64,000 nt of DNA from Triatoma infestans (lineage: Eukaryota; Arthropoda; Insecta; Hemiptera; Reduviidae): the NCBI GenBank assembly GCA_011037195.1, contig JAAEAF010007713.1, positions 1 through 64,000 of the forward strand. The letters are read 5' to 3'. The notes under the pieces were generated by a model. That model was not told the origin of the DNA. It saw nothing but the letters and a program-made list of their open reading frames with translations, and did not search any database. This document shows, one piece after another, positions 1 to 10,619 of the stretch (the stretch's first letter is position 1; every line of letters begins with the position of its first letter). A program made the position numbers and the translations under genes.

Positions 1-503
1 GTAATAATTTAACACAAATTTAGATGTAAAGGTAGCTCAGTGTCATCAACGCACCATGATTATTCTGAGCAGATATAAACCCTTTTCAAATTAGAGTTAT
101 GTAATAGCTCGTTTGAGACGCAATGGCCAATTTACCAAGAGATACTTCTAAGTGATCTCGTGTTTCAAAACGCAGCTGCAGCTGCAGACTTATCTTCCAT
201 TTTGGAAATAAATTGTGTGAGACAACTGAAATATTATCAGGCATTACACCACATGGACCCAACGTTTACTAACTCTTACCCCTAGAAGGTCATTTAATAC
301 TGTAAGAATGATCAAAAACAAAAAGTCTTTTAACATCTTATCAGAAGGAAAACTTATAATAGGGATCTATAGAAACTTGTCTTTCTTAATAAATATTGCA
401 ATGACCAGATCACTTTCTTTGCTAAAAACGTGCCTGTTTGTTTAATTCTATAACAGGCTTTGATTGCCAGATTTTTTCACCTTTACAAGGAGGAGGCAGC
501 AAC
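1..503. other. AT-rich DNA, no feature recognised
   Basis: I find no convincing coding frame, RNA gene or repeat boundary here. The only open frames are short and of low complexity. Confidence 0.5.
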
Positions 504-1095
504 TGTAGTGGAAGTAGCAATTGGGAAAAATAAATTTGGGAATATAGTTTAGTGAATTTTGACAATATTTTAAGTGAAATAATTTTGGTTGCAATAAATA
601 GTGAATTTACCTTCAAAAATAATGTATTTTATTGCTGTTAAAAGAGTCAGGTACTATTAAATTAAGGCCAGTGTTATTGAAGAAACAAAAGGGACAAGAA
701 TCCGTTAGGGTAAGACAATGCCACTTGGCCAACTGTTTTGTAGGGGAAAAATCCCCCGATAGAGCAGGGCATTCTTTAAAGACAGTCTTGAATTAGACAT
801 TCTACCAGTATTACTCAAGGATTCAACATCAGTGCCAGCCATAAGTTAAAACATAAAGAGTTTAATCTAGCTAGTTTCAGTATATTGATAAACATATTAT
901 TGTGATATTGTAAAGTATTTAAATTCACTTAGAGAACAATATATTTATTTCAAATATAGTAGTAATCTCTTGCTTATTTTCTAATACTTCTCTCTGTTTA
1001 AACATTCACACTCACAAAACCGCTCGTGCTACACGCTACTACATTTCAACATACATCCATACACATACCACATACAACATATCAAACCAACTACA
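504..1095 (+). mobile_element. LTR-like interspersed repeat E, copy 1
   Basis: This stretch starts TGTAGTGGAAG and ends near CTACA, so its ends form a short inverted repeat (TGTAG/CTACA) as in retroviral-type LTRs. It aligns by eye with 51004-51625 and 57990-58654 and in part with 34850-35020 and 32790-32940 (reverse). Shared landmarks are GTCAGGTACT near 650, AATCCGTTAGGG near 701, GTGATATTGTAAAGTA near 901 and a C/A-rich 3' part with CGCTCGTGCTACAC. I see no coding sequence and no clear TSD for this copy. A solo LTR is the best reading; a non-autonomous repeat with similar ends is possible. Confidence 0.5.
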
Positions 1096-1140
1096 TTTGA
1101 CATCCATTAATTCGCCCATCTTCAGGTTGCATTTGTCAAG

Positions 1141-1225
1141 CCACAAAATGAAGCAGGCTACCATGGAAAATGTCTCTCATGCTTTCCAGCCCTGCGGAAC
1201 CAATCATCACAACAAAATTTGATAC
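1141..1225 (+). repeat. Fragment of hammerhead-associated repeat J
   Basis: GAAGCAGGCTACCATGGAAA and the GCGGAACCAATCATCACAAC that follows match, in the same order, the part of repeat J next to its hammerhead-like motif (63225-63345 on the opposite strand; 55930-55980). The hammerhead-like core itself is missing in this copy. Confidence 0.6.
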
Positions 1226-1899
1226 AGATTAAGTCTCTTATACAAATTGTAGAGAAGCATTACATCACACACTTGTGATTTAGAAATATTCAGCATAGAT
1301 CAAGACTTGTTAATGAAGATTAGACAGCACAAGAGCGCAATACGGATTTAAACGGGAAGAAAAAAATAGGGAAAAAGTAACCGGAAGTAACCTGAGATCG
1401 TACTCTTTGTTGAAATGATGCGACTGGTTTTGTTTTTTTTTATACACAATAAGGATAAAGCCTTGCCAATTGTTATTATTTAAAAATGTTAACATATTGT
1501 TCTTCCTGATGCTAAAAAATATATGGTTAATATAATTAAAAAGGACAAAGTAATAGGACAGAATGTTGGTAGTTAATATGGGAAGTTTGAAGAAAATCAC
1601 ATAAAAAAAACTGGGAAAAAACGAAAGTAACCGGAAAGAAACTGGCATTTCCGGTTGACGAAGGGTTTAACTGAACTGTCAGTCATGTTTTGATTCAAAC
1701 TGCACAAGCTTTGTTGGTTTTGACATGGGGGCGTACCATACAGGTTATCAAGATCTGTAGTTCTGGTGAAAATTCAGAGTTAAGAGTAAGTTAGCCTACG
1801 TATATTCAATCATTCTGGATTTTCATCAGAACTATATGTCTTAAGAAGCTGATTTTTTTTTTTTTTTAATGTTTTCAAATCGTTAGGCCTTAAAATTAT
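1226..1899. other. AT-rich DNA with a small hairpin repeat
   Basis: The only structure I see is a short inverted repeat: 1760-1777 (GTTCTGGTGAAAATTCAG) against 1813-1832 (CTGGATTTTCATCAGAAC core). A related sequence (CTCTGGATTTTCACCAG) lies at 3179-3195. The open frame on the minus strand at 1310-1648 is AT-rich with no recognisable domain, and I do not call it a gene. Confidence 0.4.
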
Positions 1900-1959
1900 A
1901 ATGAGATGTTAATAAGGCAAAGGCTAGAGGAGTTTTAAAGAAAAAAAAAATTCTTTGTT

Positions 1960-2000
1960 GCTCTACGTTTCGGGTATCATCGGTGTCCTTCTTCAGGAGC
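1960..2000 (-). ncRNA. Hammerhead-like motif in repeat B, copy 1
   Basis: Read on the minus strand the order is GCTC, CTGAAGA, a G/C-closed imperfect hairpin, CGAAACGTA, GAGC. GCTC and GAGC can pair as stem I, CTGAAGA fits core positions 3-9 (position 7 is free), GAAA fits positions 12-15.1, and GTA would be the NUH triplet before the cleavage point. Stem III would be only a C-G pair, as in minimal hammerheads of Penelope-like elements. Stem II is weak in this copy. Whether it folds or cuts is inference. Confidence 0.4.
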
Positions 2001-2150
2001 TCTGAAAAATTTATTAGAGAAAAAGTACATTATTATACAGTATTGTAGTGAAGAAAAAATCATACATTTAAAATAACAAATAAAAGAAAAATTTAAATTA
2101 AAGAAATATTAACAGAACAGATTGAGCATAAGATATTAAAAAAAAAAAAA

Positions 2151-2920
2151 TCTGGTTTGCAACACTGACAAATTTTCTCTTACTCCAGGTCTCAAAATTA
2201 TAATTGACAAATTTTATACTTTGTGTACCAAATTTAATGAAATTCGTCGAAAACTGAAAAAACTGTTCAGTAAAAGCGCACTTCCGGTTTACTAATTTTC
2301 TTGAAACTCGGAATTTTGGCCATCTATTTATTTCTAATTAATTTTGTTTGGAATTGTATAATAATCAACAACTATGATAGCACTTTAGAGAAATACATAA
2401 CCCATAACCCCACAAAAAAAGTTGTAGATCTTTGTCGTATGTTTAGTTTATATGAGTATACCAAGTTTCAAGAAAATCGTCGGAGCCATTTTAGAGAAAA
2501 TCGCGAAAAAGTGAAAAAAAAATCATTTAGTAAAGTGGTAAAGTAAACGCACTTCGGGTTATCCGATTTTTTTAAAACTCGGAATTTCAACAACATATTC
2601 AATTCTAATTAACATTATTTAGATGATAGATTTGTTTAATAAACTGAAATAGCACTTTATATGAAAACCTAACCCCACCTCTCCCGCATGACTGCCCTTA
2701 AATGGATTTTCCCAGAAAAACGTTTCAAATAAAAGTTGTAGCTCTTTGTATATGTAGTTGACATACTAGGTTTGAAGAAAATCGTCGGAGCCATTTTTGA
2801 GAAAAACGCAAAAAAGTAAAATAAAACAAACTATAAAGTGGTACTTCCGGATGAGGAATTTTTGACAGATGACCCACTGTCAGATCCCATGGTTTATTTA
2901 ATTAACTGTCACTTCTGGGT
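2151..2920 (+). repeat. Repeat A, copy 1
   Basis: The copy begins TCTGGTTTGCAACACTGACA and TTTCTCTTACTCC. It carries internal landmarks of the family: ACTGTTCAGTAAAAGCGCAC, CTTCCGGTTTAC, GGCCATCTATTTATTTCTAA, and a second related half with CAACATATTCAATTCTAATTAAC, GTTTCAAATAAAAGTTGTAG, AATCGTCGGAGCC and CTTCCGG. The two halves are diverged internal repeats of roughly 250 bp. The usual right end (GGAGTAAGAGAAAGTAAAA) is missing. No coding capacity is seen. Confidence 0.7.
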
Positions 2921-3130
2921 TATAATTTCTTGTTTTTTAATATCTTATGCACAATCTGTTCTGTTAATATTTATTTAATTTAAAATTTTTCTATTATTTG
3001 TTATAAATCTATTTACTTTTTCTTTAGTACAATAGTAAAATAATGTACCTTTACTCTAATAAATTTTGGAGAGCTCCTGAAGAAGGGAATAATCTTTTTT
3101 CTTTAAAACTCCTCTGGCCATCTTATTAAA

Positions 3131-3235
3131 AAAATTTTCGCTAGAAGTCTTCAAGACAAATCTACGCGGTATTCGACCGCTCTGGATTTTCACCAGTACT
3201 ATTATGTCTCTTCTGAAACTCTAGCGAAAATTATT
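3131..3235. repeat. Small element with 12 bp inverted ends
   Basis: ATTTTCGCTAGA (3134-3145) is matched in inverse by TCTAGCGAAAAT (3220-3231). Size and layout resemble a very small MITE. The inner sequence shares CTGGATTTTCAYCAG with 1813-1828. No TSD was resolved. Confidence 0.45.
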
Positions 3236-3304
3236 TTAGCCAATGAATTTGTATTTACGTGTTTGTGTAGATATATGTAGAAAATATCTCAGAAAAATCG
3301 TACA

Positions 3305-3870
3305 TACCCCAATAGAATAGAATAGAATAGAAGCGGGAGGAGGGGGGGTGAACATCATTCCAATGCGACCTACAAATCGAGGTCTATTGTGGATCCCCTT
3401 ACGTTATAGAACAGCCCCCAGCCTTGCCCTCCTAATCAGTCCTAGCAAAGCTGAGAGCGGCTCCGTCATGAAGCTTCCAGCTTCGGGATTGCCTGTCCCC
3501 AATTGAAGAAACCTAATCCTCGCCAGGCCGGCGCACTCACAAAGGATGTACGCCGGGGTCTCCTCCTCTACCTTGCAGAATCGGCATACCGCACTATCCG
3601 CAAGTTGTAGGTGGTGCATGTGTCTGTTCAGCCTATAATGCCCTGTTAGTAGACCCACAATTAACCTTATATCCCTTCGGGTCTGGCTCAGTAGGTCTCT
3701 GGTAAATTTAGGCAAATGTCTTTTGATGAAGAGCTTTGCCTGCCTCTGTCCTGGTGTTCCCTCCCACCAACGCATACGCTGTTCTTCTACCCAACCCCTG
3801 ATAGAAGTTTGAATGAGGCTCCTGGGGGTACATACCCCAAACACATATTGCATTTACATACCACCATGGA
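3305..3870 (-). pseudogene. 3' end of a non-LTR retrotransposon (C-terminal zinc-knuckle region)
   Basis: The minus-strand frame 3853-3404 encodes a 149-residue fragment with the hallmark tail of LINE polyproteins that lies after RNase H: a conserved LIVGLLTGHYRLNRHMHHL stretch, then CRFC...AYILCEC, a metal-knuckle-like C-x2-C...C spacing. The 5' side is truncated near 3870, as is usual for target-primed insertions. The 3' end runs into a pentanucleotide tail, (TATTC)4 on the minus strand, at about 3320-3340. No RT or RNase H is left. Clade within the RNase-H-bearing LINE group (R1, I, LOA, Jockey relatives) cannot be fixed from this piece. Confidence 0.75.
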
Positions 3871-4108
3871 TATCAGACGAAGACGTTTCGAATCAAATCC
3901 GTCGTCAATCAATAATACGATTCTCTGATTTTTTTTTTTTTTTACCAAGTTATTCATTGATTTTATCAAAATTCGCTCTAAAGAATTTTGTTTAAACTTT
4001 ATATTGCCAATTTTTACACATATATCGTATCAATTATTGTATACATTTAGGGGGTGAGGGCATTCAGGTGGGTTTCAGTTTTCATTTGAAGTGTCATTTC
4101 AGTACACG

Positions 4109-4353
4109 GTAAAGGCTAGAGAAGTTTTAAAGAAAAAAGGAATTCTTTGTTGCTCTACGTTTCGGGTATCATCGCTGTCCTTCTTCAGGAGCTCTGGAAA
4201 ATTTATTAGAAAAAAGGTACATTATTACTGTACAGTATTGTAGTGAAGAAAAAGTGCATAGATTTATAACAAATAAAAGACAAATTTAAATTAAAGAAAT
4301 ATTAACAAAACAGATTGAGTATAACAAGATATTGAGAAAACAAGAAGTTATAA
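4109..4353 (+). repeat. Repeat B, single arm (copy 2)
   Basis: The copy aligns from AAAGGCTAGAGAAGTTTTAA to AACAAGAAGTTATA with the arm at 1900-2150, including the CTACGTTTCGGGTATCATCG and CTTCTTCAGGAGCTCT blocks. No second arm is found within several hundred bases. Confidence 0.7.
4152..4192 (-). ncRNA. Hammerhead-like motif in repeat B, copy 2
   Basis: The order is the same as at 1960-2000: GCTC, CTGAAGA, imperfect hairpin, CGAAACGTA, GAGC. One base in the stem II loop differs (GACAGCG against GACACCG). Confidence 0.4.
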
Positions 4354-5239
4354 GACAGAATTTTCTCAAGTGCAATCCTCTCCTACCCTAGAGGTCTCTT
4401 TATCTTTATGGTCCTGTTACCTATATAATATTTAGTTCCATTATTAACATTGCTAAAATTCTAAGTCCGAATAAAATCGTTTAACCAAGAATACAACTTT
4501 AGCATATCTGAGGATGTTTTATGTTATTTTGAAGCTTGAGGTTAAGCAAGTAGAAGCCATTTAATACTTTTTGGTAAACCAGGACGAGTAGCTAAACAAT
4601 CTTCAGCATTCCACTTTTACTCACGTATTTTTCGCTTAACAATTTTTGAGCCCCTAAAGAAGAGGCTTTAGGCTCTAGTTCAAACTAGTCAATGACCTTC
4701 AAACACTCATACTTTGCAATTACTAACAATTGATAAATAACGTAAATATGCAGAAAAGAGTATAGAATAAAATGTGTATATTTGATAATATAATCAGTGC
4801 TGGAGGAAGTTGATATCAAGAACTTTATAACAACTGTGATGTTTGATAAAAGCCCAGCTGCAATCAAAACATTTCATAAAATAATTTGTAATAAAGTATT
4901 GCCCATTTTAATTAACTTATTATTTATATAACTATAAAATGGAATACGATGTGATTGAGAATCATTTTTCTGATTTTTCCTATATTTGGCTAAACTTTTT
5001 AATTTGAAAATAATATTTTGAAAAATTTATTTATGACCGTACTGAATTTTTAGAAAGTTTATATATAAAAAAAAAATCGAATATGAAATACTAAGGACTT
5101 TCATTTTCTTCAATGGTCATGAATATGATTCATTCAATGAATCAATATTGAATAAAAAAGATTGCAATTTAGAGCTAACCTAATATGGTAGTAGACTCCA
5201 GAACTATACTAAAATATACTATATGCGTGCTTTAGTTAA
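4354..5239. other. AT-rich DNA, no feature recognised
   Basis: No coding frame or repeat with recognisable ends. A minus-strand open frame at 4685-4867 has no domain. Confidence 0.4.
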
Positions 5240-5478
5240 TATATGTATTTAGAGAATAAAGTGGAAAGACAAGTCTGTAAAGTAGCACTTTCCGTGTACA
5301 GATTATCTTAAAAATTTGAATTTTAATACTTAAACAATATATTTAATTTTTCTATTACTAATATAGGTTAATAATAGAACCGTGCAATTTATAAACAAAT
5401 GGTATTTTAATGAAACTTCAGAAACAGTTTTCCCAAAGAAATGTTTCAAATAAAATCACGGATACTGAAAACATCGTA
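5240..5478 (+). repeat. Degenerate repeat A fragment
   Basis: Decayed A landmarks appear in order: AAAGTAGCACTTTCCG, CAATATATTTAATTTTTCTA, then CCCAAAGAAATGTTTCAAAT. The fragment is cut on its right by the SINE at 5491. Confidence 0.5.
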
Positions 5479-5490
5479 AATTCTGTTTCA

Positions 5491-5745
5491 TATCTGTTTT
5501 TTTTTTTAAATTTAAGGTGCGTCAATATCTATGGTCACTGGCGCCCGGAGCCTTCTCAGTGGTGCACTGCCGGCCTTCGTACAAAGTATCTCTCGTTACA
5601 GACAATACTATCCATTACCGGGACAGTGAGCTGCGGAGGCTCCTAGGAAGAAAAAATCCAAGGCAGCACTATTGGAATTCAACCCGTGTCCTCCGCGTTT
5701 ACTACTTCAGCCGCACTACCGCTGAGCTAATGCCTTCCCTCCTGG
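5491..5745 (-). mobile_element. tRNA-derived SINE (family S1), copy 1
   Basis: Read on the minus strand it begins GGGAAGGCATTAGCTCAGCG (tRNA A-box-like). It continues with a B-box-like GGTTGAATTCC, a conserved body (CCTAGGAGCCTCCGCAGCTC, GGCCGGCAGTGCAC, AGAAGGCTCCGGGCG) and ends in a poly(A) tail. Near-identical direct repeats flank it: AATTCTGTTTCA at 5479-5490 and AATTCTGTTTCCA at 5746-5758. This is a LINE-mobilised, Pol III-type SINE. It shares its body with 14934-15178, 38612-38859 and others. Confidence 0.9.
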
Positions 5746-6209
5746 AATTCTGTTTCCATTCGATGCGGTTTTAACAGAACTTATTTAATAGGATATGAAG
5801 TAAGTAGAGCTTCCTACGTCATCTTTTATAACTGTTCATGCAGCATACACTCATACACATAACTACTCAACCATGCACCCATATCTGAATATTCGTTTAA
5901 TATATTTATTTGGACCCAGAAAACATTATTTTCTGGGAGAAATATGACAAGATCTCAATATCTTCCCATAAAGAAGTAAGTGGAATTATAAATGTTACTT
6001 GTGTGTTTCATGAATAAAAACGTGAACCCATTGACAGCTAGCTACACAAATACTATAAATAAAGTAAAATAAAGCAGCCAATATATATATGTAAAAAAAA
6101 AACACATAACCACTGTAAATGTTATTATTGCTAATAATAATTATTACTAATTAGTATAATTGAAACACGTGTTAATTTAAAATTTGTATATTTTTACTTT
6201 ATCTTACTA

Positions 6210-7083
6210 TGAGGGTCATTCAATAAGTAATGGAACAAATCGCTTTAGCTCAAAAACTAATTTATTTAATCAAAACAAAACTTTGGCTACTTTTCAAAAC
6301 ATAGTCCCCAACAACATTTATAACACTTGTCCCATCGTTCTTCTACTTAGTGTATGCCTCTGGCATAAAAGTCTTTGGGTTGATCACGAAGCCACTTTTG
6401 CACCTGATTTTTTATTAACTTTTTCATTGGATTGAATATTTTTTCCACGTACAGCTCGTTAAGTGGTCCAAACAAATGGAAGTCCAATGTGGCGAGGTTG
6501 GGGGTGTAGGGATCTCTCACCTCACTTTGATTGATTTGTGGGCGTCCATAAGTTGTACTGGAACCCATCTCGCCCAATTTTTTTTTTTACTACAGCGTAT
6601 TCTGAATAATGTTATGGACAGTTCCAACATTCGCGTGCACATCTTCAGCTTTTAGTTCAACATTAATACGCTTGTTATCCTGAATTAGCGCGTTAATGCG
6701 AGATTCGTGGGAGGAAGTTGCAATTTCAACCGGCCGTCCATTTCGTTGCTCGTCACAGACACTTATGCGGCCATTTTAAATAGTTCTACCCAGTTCGAAC
6801 GGTTCAAACAATTATTCCCATACACTTTTAACATTCTTTCGTGGATTTAACTATGTTTGACACCTTCTGCAACTAAAAATCTAATTCCTAGGTGCAATGC
6901 TCGAGCGGACTCGCCATTGTTAACTGAATACATTTGAGGTTATGCTTACCGAATACTCTGAAAACAGCTGATGAGAAATTATGTACAAGGATGCCAACTT
7001 GAAGCACTGAAACTACTGTATTAATTAAACAAACCGTTTCTGAGCTACAGAGTTTGTCTCGTTACTTATTGAATGATCCCTCG
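6210..7083 (-). mobile_element. Internally deleted mariner (family M1), copy 1
   Basis: Terminal inverted repeats (TGAGGGTCATTCAATAAGTA at left; its inverse ending GAATGATCCCTCG at right) are flanked by TA at 6208-6209 and 7084-7085, the mariner target duplication. On the minus strand the transposase start region (MASPLEHC-like start codon near 6918, helix-turn-helix part) is followed by a KNWARWVP-like stretch. The frame then jumps to the C-terminal block LATLDFHLFGPLNE and RDQPKDFYARGIH. The middle of the catalytic domain with the first two aspartates is missing. Stops and frameshifts make it a pseudogene. It could be moved only by a transposase supplied in trans. Confidence 0.9.
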
Positions 7084-7093
7084 TAATAATAGT

Positions 7094-8385
7094 ACAAGAG
7101 GCAGCATTGTAATCATGTCAGATTTCCGAAAATCAGTTTTCACCGGAAATACTCGTTTTGGTGTCCCCTGAGTCCAAAAAAAAAAATCTGGTGTGAAACA
7201 CTCACACAACTTTCTCTTACTCCAGTTCTCAAAATTATTTATAGTTTGTGTACCACAATGTCGAAAACTGAAAAACTGTTCAGTAAAAGCGCACTTCCGG
7301 TTTACGAAACTGGTGTGTGTAGAAATAAAATATCACTCAAAAAAATCAAAAAGTTTAAAGCACTTTCAAGTCTTTCAAAGTTGCGCCAATATTCAAACCT
7401 AATTCAGATACTACCATCAGTCATCAAACAACGTATGCAAAGTTTTCGGAGATGTTTGAAATCCATAAAAAATCCAACTATCGGAAAGTGCAGATCAGTT
7501 TACTAAACGGTGTTTTTGTTTTTTTTTTTTCAGTTTTTGCTGATTATATTTTTTTACTTTTAAGAAAATGGACGGTATATGTGGATGTGTGTGAAAAGAA
7601 TATCTCAAAAAAAAACAAAAAGTTGCAGAAAGCTCAAAGTTGCTATTCCTAATTAGATATTACCATCGCATCAAACACGAAAGTTTCGGGGAAAATCCAT
7701 CAACTACAAGTGCCAGTTTACTAAAGTTTTTTTTTTCAGTTTTTGTGATTTTTTTTTTTTTTAAAAACGGCTTTAAACTTCAAATACCTATCTACAACAT
7801 TCTCTGGGAAAATTCATTTAAGGGCACTTTTAGGGTAGGGCTATTTCAGTTTATTACACAATTCTATCATCTATATAATATTAATTAGAATTAAATGTGT
7901 TGTCGAAATCCCGACTTTGAAGAAAATCGGATGACCCCGGAAGTGCGCTTTCCCTGAAAGTATTTTTTCAGTTTTCTACTATTTTTCTCTAAAATGGCTC
8001 CAATGATTTTTCTTTAAACTAAGTATGTGAAAATTACACATAAAGAGCATATTTCTCTGTAAAAAAAATTATTTAATGGTACTTTTGGGGAATAGTGGGG
8101 TTATGTTTGCCCTCTATTTTAGTTCAACATTTGCTATACAATTCTGCCAACTAAATAATATTAATTAGAATTATATAAGTTGCCAAAATTCCCAGTTTGA
8201 AGAAAATCGGTTGAACAGGAAGTGCGACTTTATTGAATAGGTTTTTAGTTATTTTGTGATTTCCTCCATAACAAAGCCGATGGTTTTAAACACTAATAAG
8301 AATTATATGTGTGAAGAAAATCGGCTATTTTTCGCAGTAAGAGAAAGTCGTGTGAGTGTTTCACACGGGATTTTTTTTTTAAACA
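7094..8385. repeat. Rearranged repeat A cluster
   Basis: 7094-7180 is the right end of A in reverse (GTAATCATGTCAGATTTCCG ... GGTGTCCCCTGAGTCC). At 7182 a left end in forward orientation starts (TCTGGTGTGAAACACTCACA). From about 7660 to 8385 reverse-oriented internal units follow (TTCATTTAAGGGCACTTTTA, TTAATTAGAATTAAATG, CCGGAAGTGCGCTTT, twice), ending at a reverse left end (AGTAAGAGAAAGTCGTGTGA...TTTCACACGGGA). Forward and reverse pieces together suggest insertion of one A copy into another, or an inversion. Confidence 0.65.
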
Positions 8386-9689
8386 ACTATAAAACTCTAT
8401 CTATCAAAATTTTATAAAGAAAAACAAAATTTTGGAAATTCCTTTTATAATATTCGATTTTTGAATATAAAATATCCTCATAAAACGATTATAAAATAGG
8501 ATATATTTTGAGTTAATGGGATACTCTGTGATTATTTTTGGACACACAATATTTTCAGTTTTTTTCTACTTAGTTTGTTTTGACAATCTGGAAATTACGA
8601 GTATAAAAGCTTGAGTACATGTACATAACTGGGTTCTGTGAAATAAATTTTCATCGAACAATAATATTTAAAGATTAATTATAAACTAGAGATTTAAATT
8701 GATTGCAAGTGGTAAAAGTGTATAAACTACCAGGAATAATTTATTCTTAGTTTTTACCTTGAGAATAAAAAAAAGAATGTATTACAGTAAGATAGTTTAA
8801 AAAAAGATATTGACGCATTACAAGCGGGGCTTCCTGAAATTGAATCAACATTTCCTGAAATTATATGCAATGTTTATAATGCGGTAAGCTTTCAAAAAGG
8901 AAAATAATTAGCTTCGATAAATTCAAGAAAGAAAGTTTACACCTTTATAAATTCGTTTCTTGTTTCGAACTTTAGTGACCATATTAATATCATATAATAT
9001 CCAACAAAATAATGATAAGAAAATATTTAATTTCTGATTAAAAAAAAATAAATTAATTAAAAAGTCGTCTTTTATTTAATAGGTTTTTTCTGCCCCCCAT
9101 GACTTCGGCTATTCAGGCATTCTGCGTCGCACGGACCAGTAATAAAATTTTATGCTGCGCTGGTGTCTGATGTTGTTATCAGTATGTAGGATAGCCATAG
9201 GGTACGTGAGAACAATCTTACTCTTACTATTCAATAGTACACTCTGTCACATATCTAAAATGATTAATACTTCTCTTTACTCCTAAGGAAATTACACCGA
9301 AACCCCTCCGGACATTCTTGTAATAGGTATGTGAAGGAGAGAGAAATTGGATTTGTTAGATAAATGAACTGGAAGTAAAGCTTAACACTGTATAATAAGG
9401 AAAGTAACTCAAACTGCCTAGACTTTACACGTAATATATAAAAAATGGTAGTGAGAGATTTAGAGTAAAGAGAAAGGTTGTTGACGCGTTATGACTGCTA
9501 TAGGAACTGTTCAAAGACCGTTGGAAGACCCCTTCGTAGCTGTATTTAAACAAATTCTGCCACTCTAGTCTGGTCTAAACTAGTGAGTCAGACTGTCAGT
9601 TTTTATGTCTCTCTCTCTCTCTCTCTCTCTGCTTTGGATCCCTCTCTTCGGATCCTATTACATTCTTCAACTTAACAATTGAATGACCT
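8386..9689. other. AT-rich DNA with a CT microsatellite
   Basis: No gene is seen. A (CT)n microsatellite lies near 9606-9630, and the direct pair GGATCC...GGATCC sits just after it. Confidence 0.4.
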
Positions 9690-10460
9690 TATAACACTTG
9701 GTTATAGTGGAGGCAATGAAAGGTCATCTTAGGATGAGATGGCAAAGAAAACTGGATAAGGACTTTCAGAGGAGATTATACTAAAAGATTGAGGGCAAGA
9801 TAAGAAAAGCTACCCAACTTCTTCTCTTCAAAATTAATGAGACGAGTAAGAAGTGGTGGTTAGATAGAGGTTATAAGATCTGCATTACTATAGTGGAGGA
9901 CCCTCTTAAAGAGCTAATGGAGGAAAGTAATAGGGTTATTTGCTATTATCTGATGGCTCCAAGCAGAAGCAAGCTGGTCTGTCTAGAGTAGGTTGAACAA
10001 AGCAAGATCTGTTTTTTTAAACGATATGGCCAGTGTTTTCAAGTTGAAAACGTTGGTATCACTGAATGCTGCTGCATGATAGAAGAGTGACAACCAAAAG
10101 TTAAATTGGTGAGGATATTATTTGATAGTCAAGCTGCATTAAAGCTTTTCAATAAGCCGTGTTTGAGTTCTAAATTATTGAGTGAATGTAGAAAAAGACT
10201 TGAAGGCCTCGCTCAGAGGAGTAGGGTGCAACTCTTCTGGATACCCGGATACGCGTTTATAGAAGGCAAAGTTAGGACGGACGAGTTGGCTAAGATGGGA
10301 TACTCGCTACCGTCTAGCCCGCAATAAACTTCATACAGTATCTGTTCTCCTTCAGTTAGGATTCAATTGAGGGCCCAGGTAGGTGTACTGACTAGACACT
10401 TCGCGTGAATAGTCATGTACACAAAATAGGGAGACCGTCTATCCCTTATGGTAAATTGTA
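9690..10460 (+). pseudogene. LINE alpha, copy 1: RNase H and C-terminal tail
   Basis: A broken RNase H domain is readable over several frames. LLSDGSK near 9948 carries the first catalytic aspartate, ILFDSQAALKL near 10111 a later one, and FWIPGYAFIEGKVRTDELAK near 10237-10295 replaces the usual GHxGIxGNExADELA block. The tail continues at 10345-10440 with a piece matching the LLSLSRTGLRTL...VTGHTW part of 12700-12790 and 39790-39870. Stops and frameshifts occur throughout, so it is a dead LINE remnant. The family belongs to the RNase-H-bearing clades (I, R1, LOA, Jockey relatives). Confidence 0.75.
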
Positions 10461-10570
10461 AACCTCTTTCTGTTCGAAATGAGGTATCAGTGAAAATCCT
10501 CATTTTGGGTTCCCTTAAATTTGAAAAAAAATGTTTCTGTGCGAACGGAGTGTGTGTATGGGGAGGGGGA

Positions 10571-10571
10571 T

Positions 10572-10595
<24 letters not shown>
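10571..10595. repeat. (TA)n microsatellite
   Basis: About eleven TA units sit just before repeat A. Several A copies carry a TA tract at their AC/TA-rich spot (38032-38055, 52914-52926). Confidence 0.8.
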
Positions 10596-10602
<7 letters not shown>

Positions 10603-10619
10603 CCATGAGAACAAAATTT

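Larger units (their letters stand above)
1900..3128. repeat. Foldback-like unit: repeat B arms around a repeat A copy
   Basis: The left arm (1900-2150) and right arm (2921-3128) are inverted copies of repeat B. The left begins AATGAGATGTT...GCTAGAGGAGTTTTAAAG and the right ends CTTTAAAACTCCTCTGGCC. Between the arms lies a copy of repeat A (2151-2920). The right arm has lost the middle of the motif, going from CCTGAAGAAGGG straight to an AT-rich stretch, so only the left arm keeps the CGAAACG part. Single arms occur at 4109-4353 and 26339-26445. The unit could be one foldback element carrying A as cargo, or two B insertions flanking an A copy. Confidence 0.6.

Noticed and set aside
1310..1648. 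112-residue minus-strand open frame
   Set aside because: Phe/Leu/Ser-rich frame from AT-rich DNA with no domain; likely chance.
2151..2920. Repeat A as a canonical Helitron
   Set aside because: 5' TC and a 3' hairpin are present, but there is no CTRR 3' end and the A-T insertion site cannot be shown because A-runs flank the copies. Left as a possibility only.
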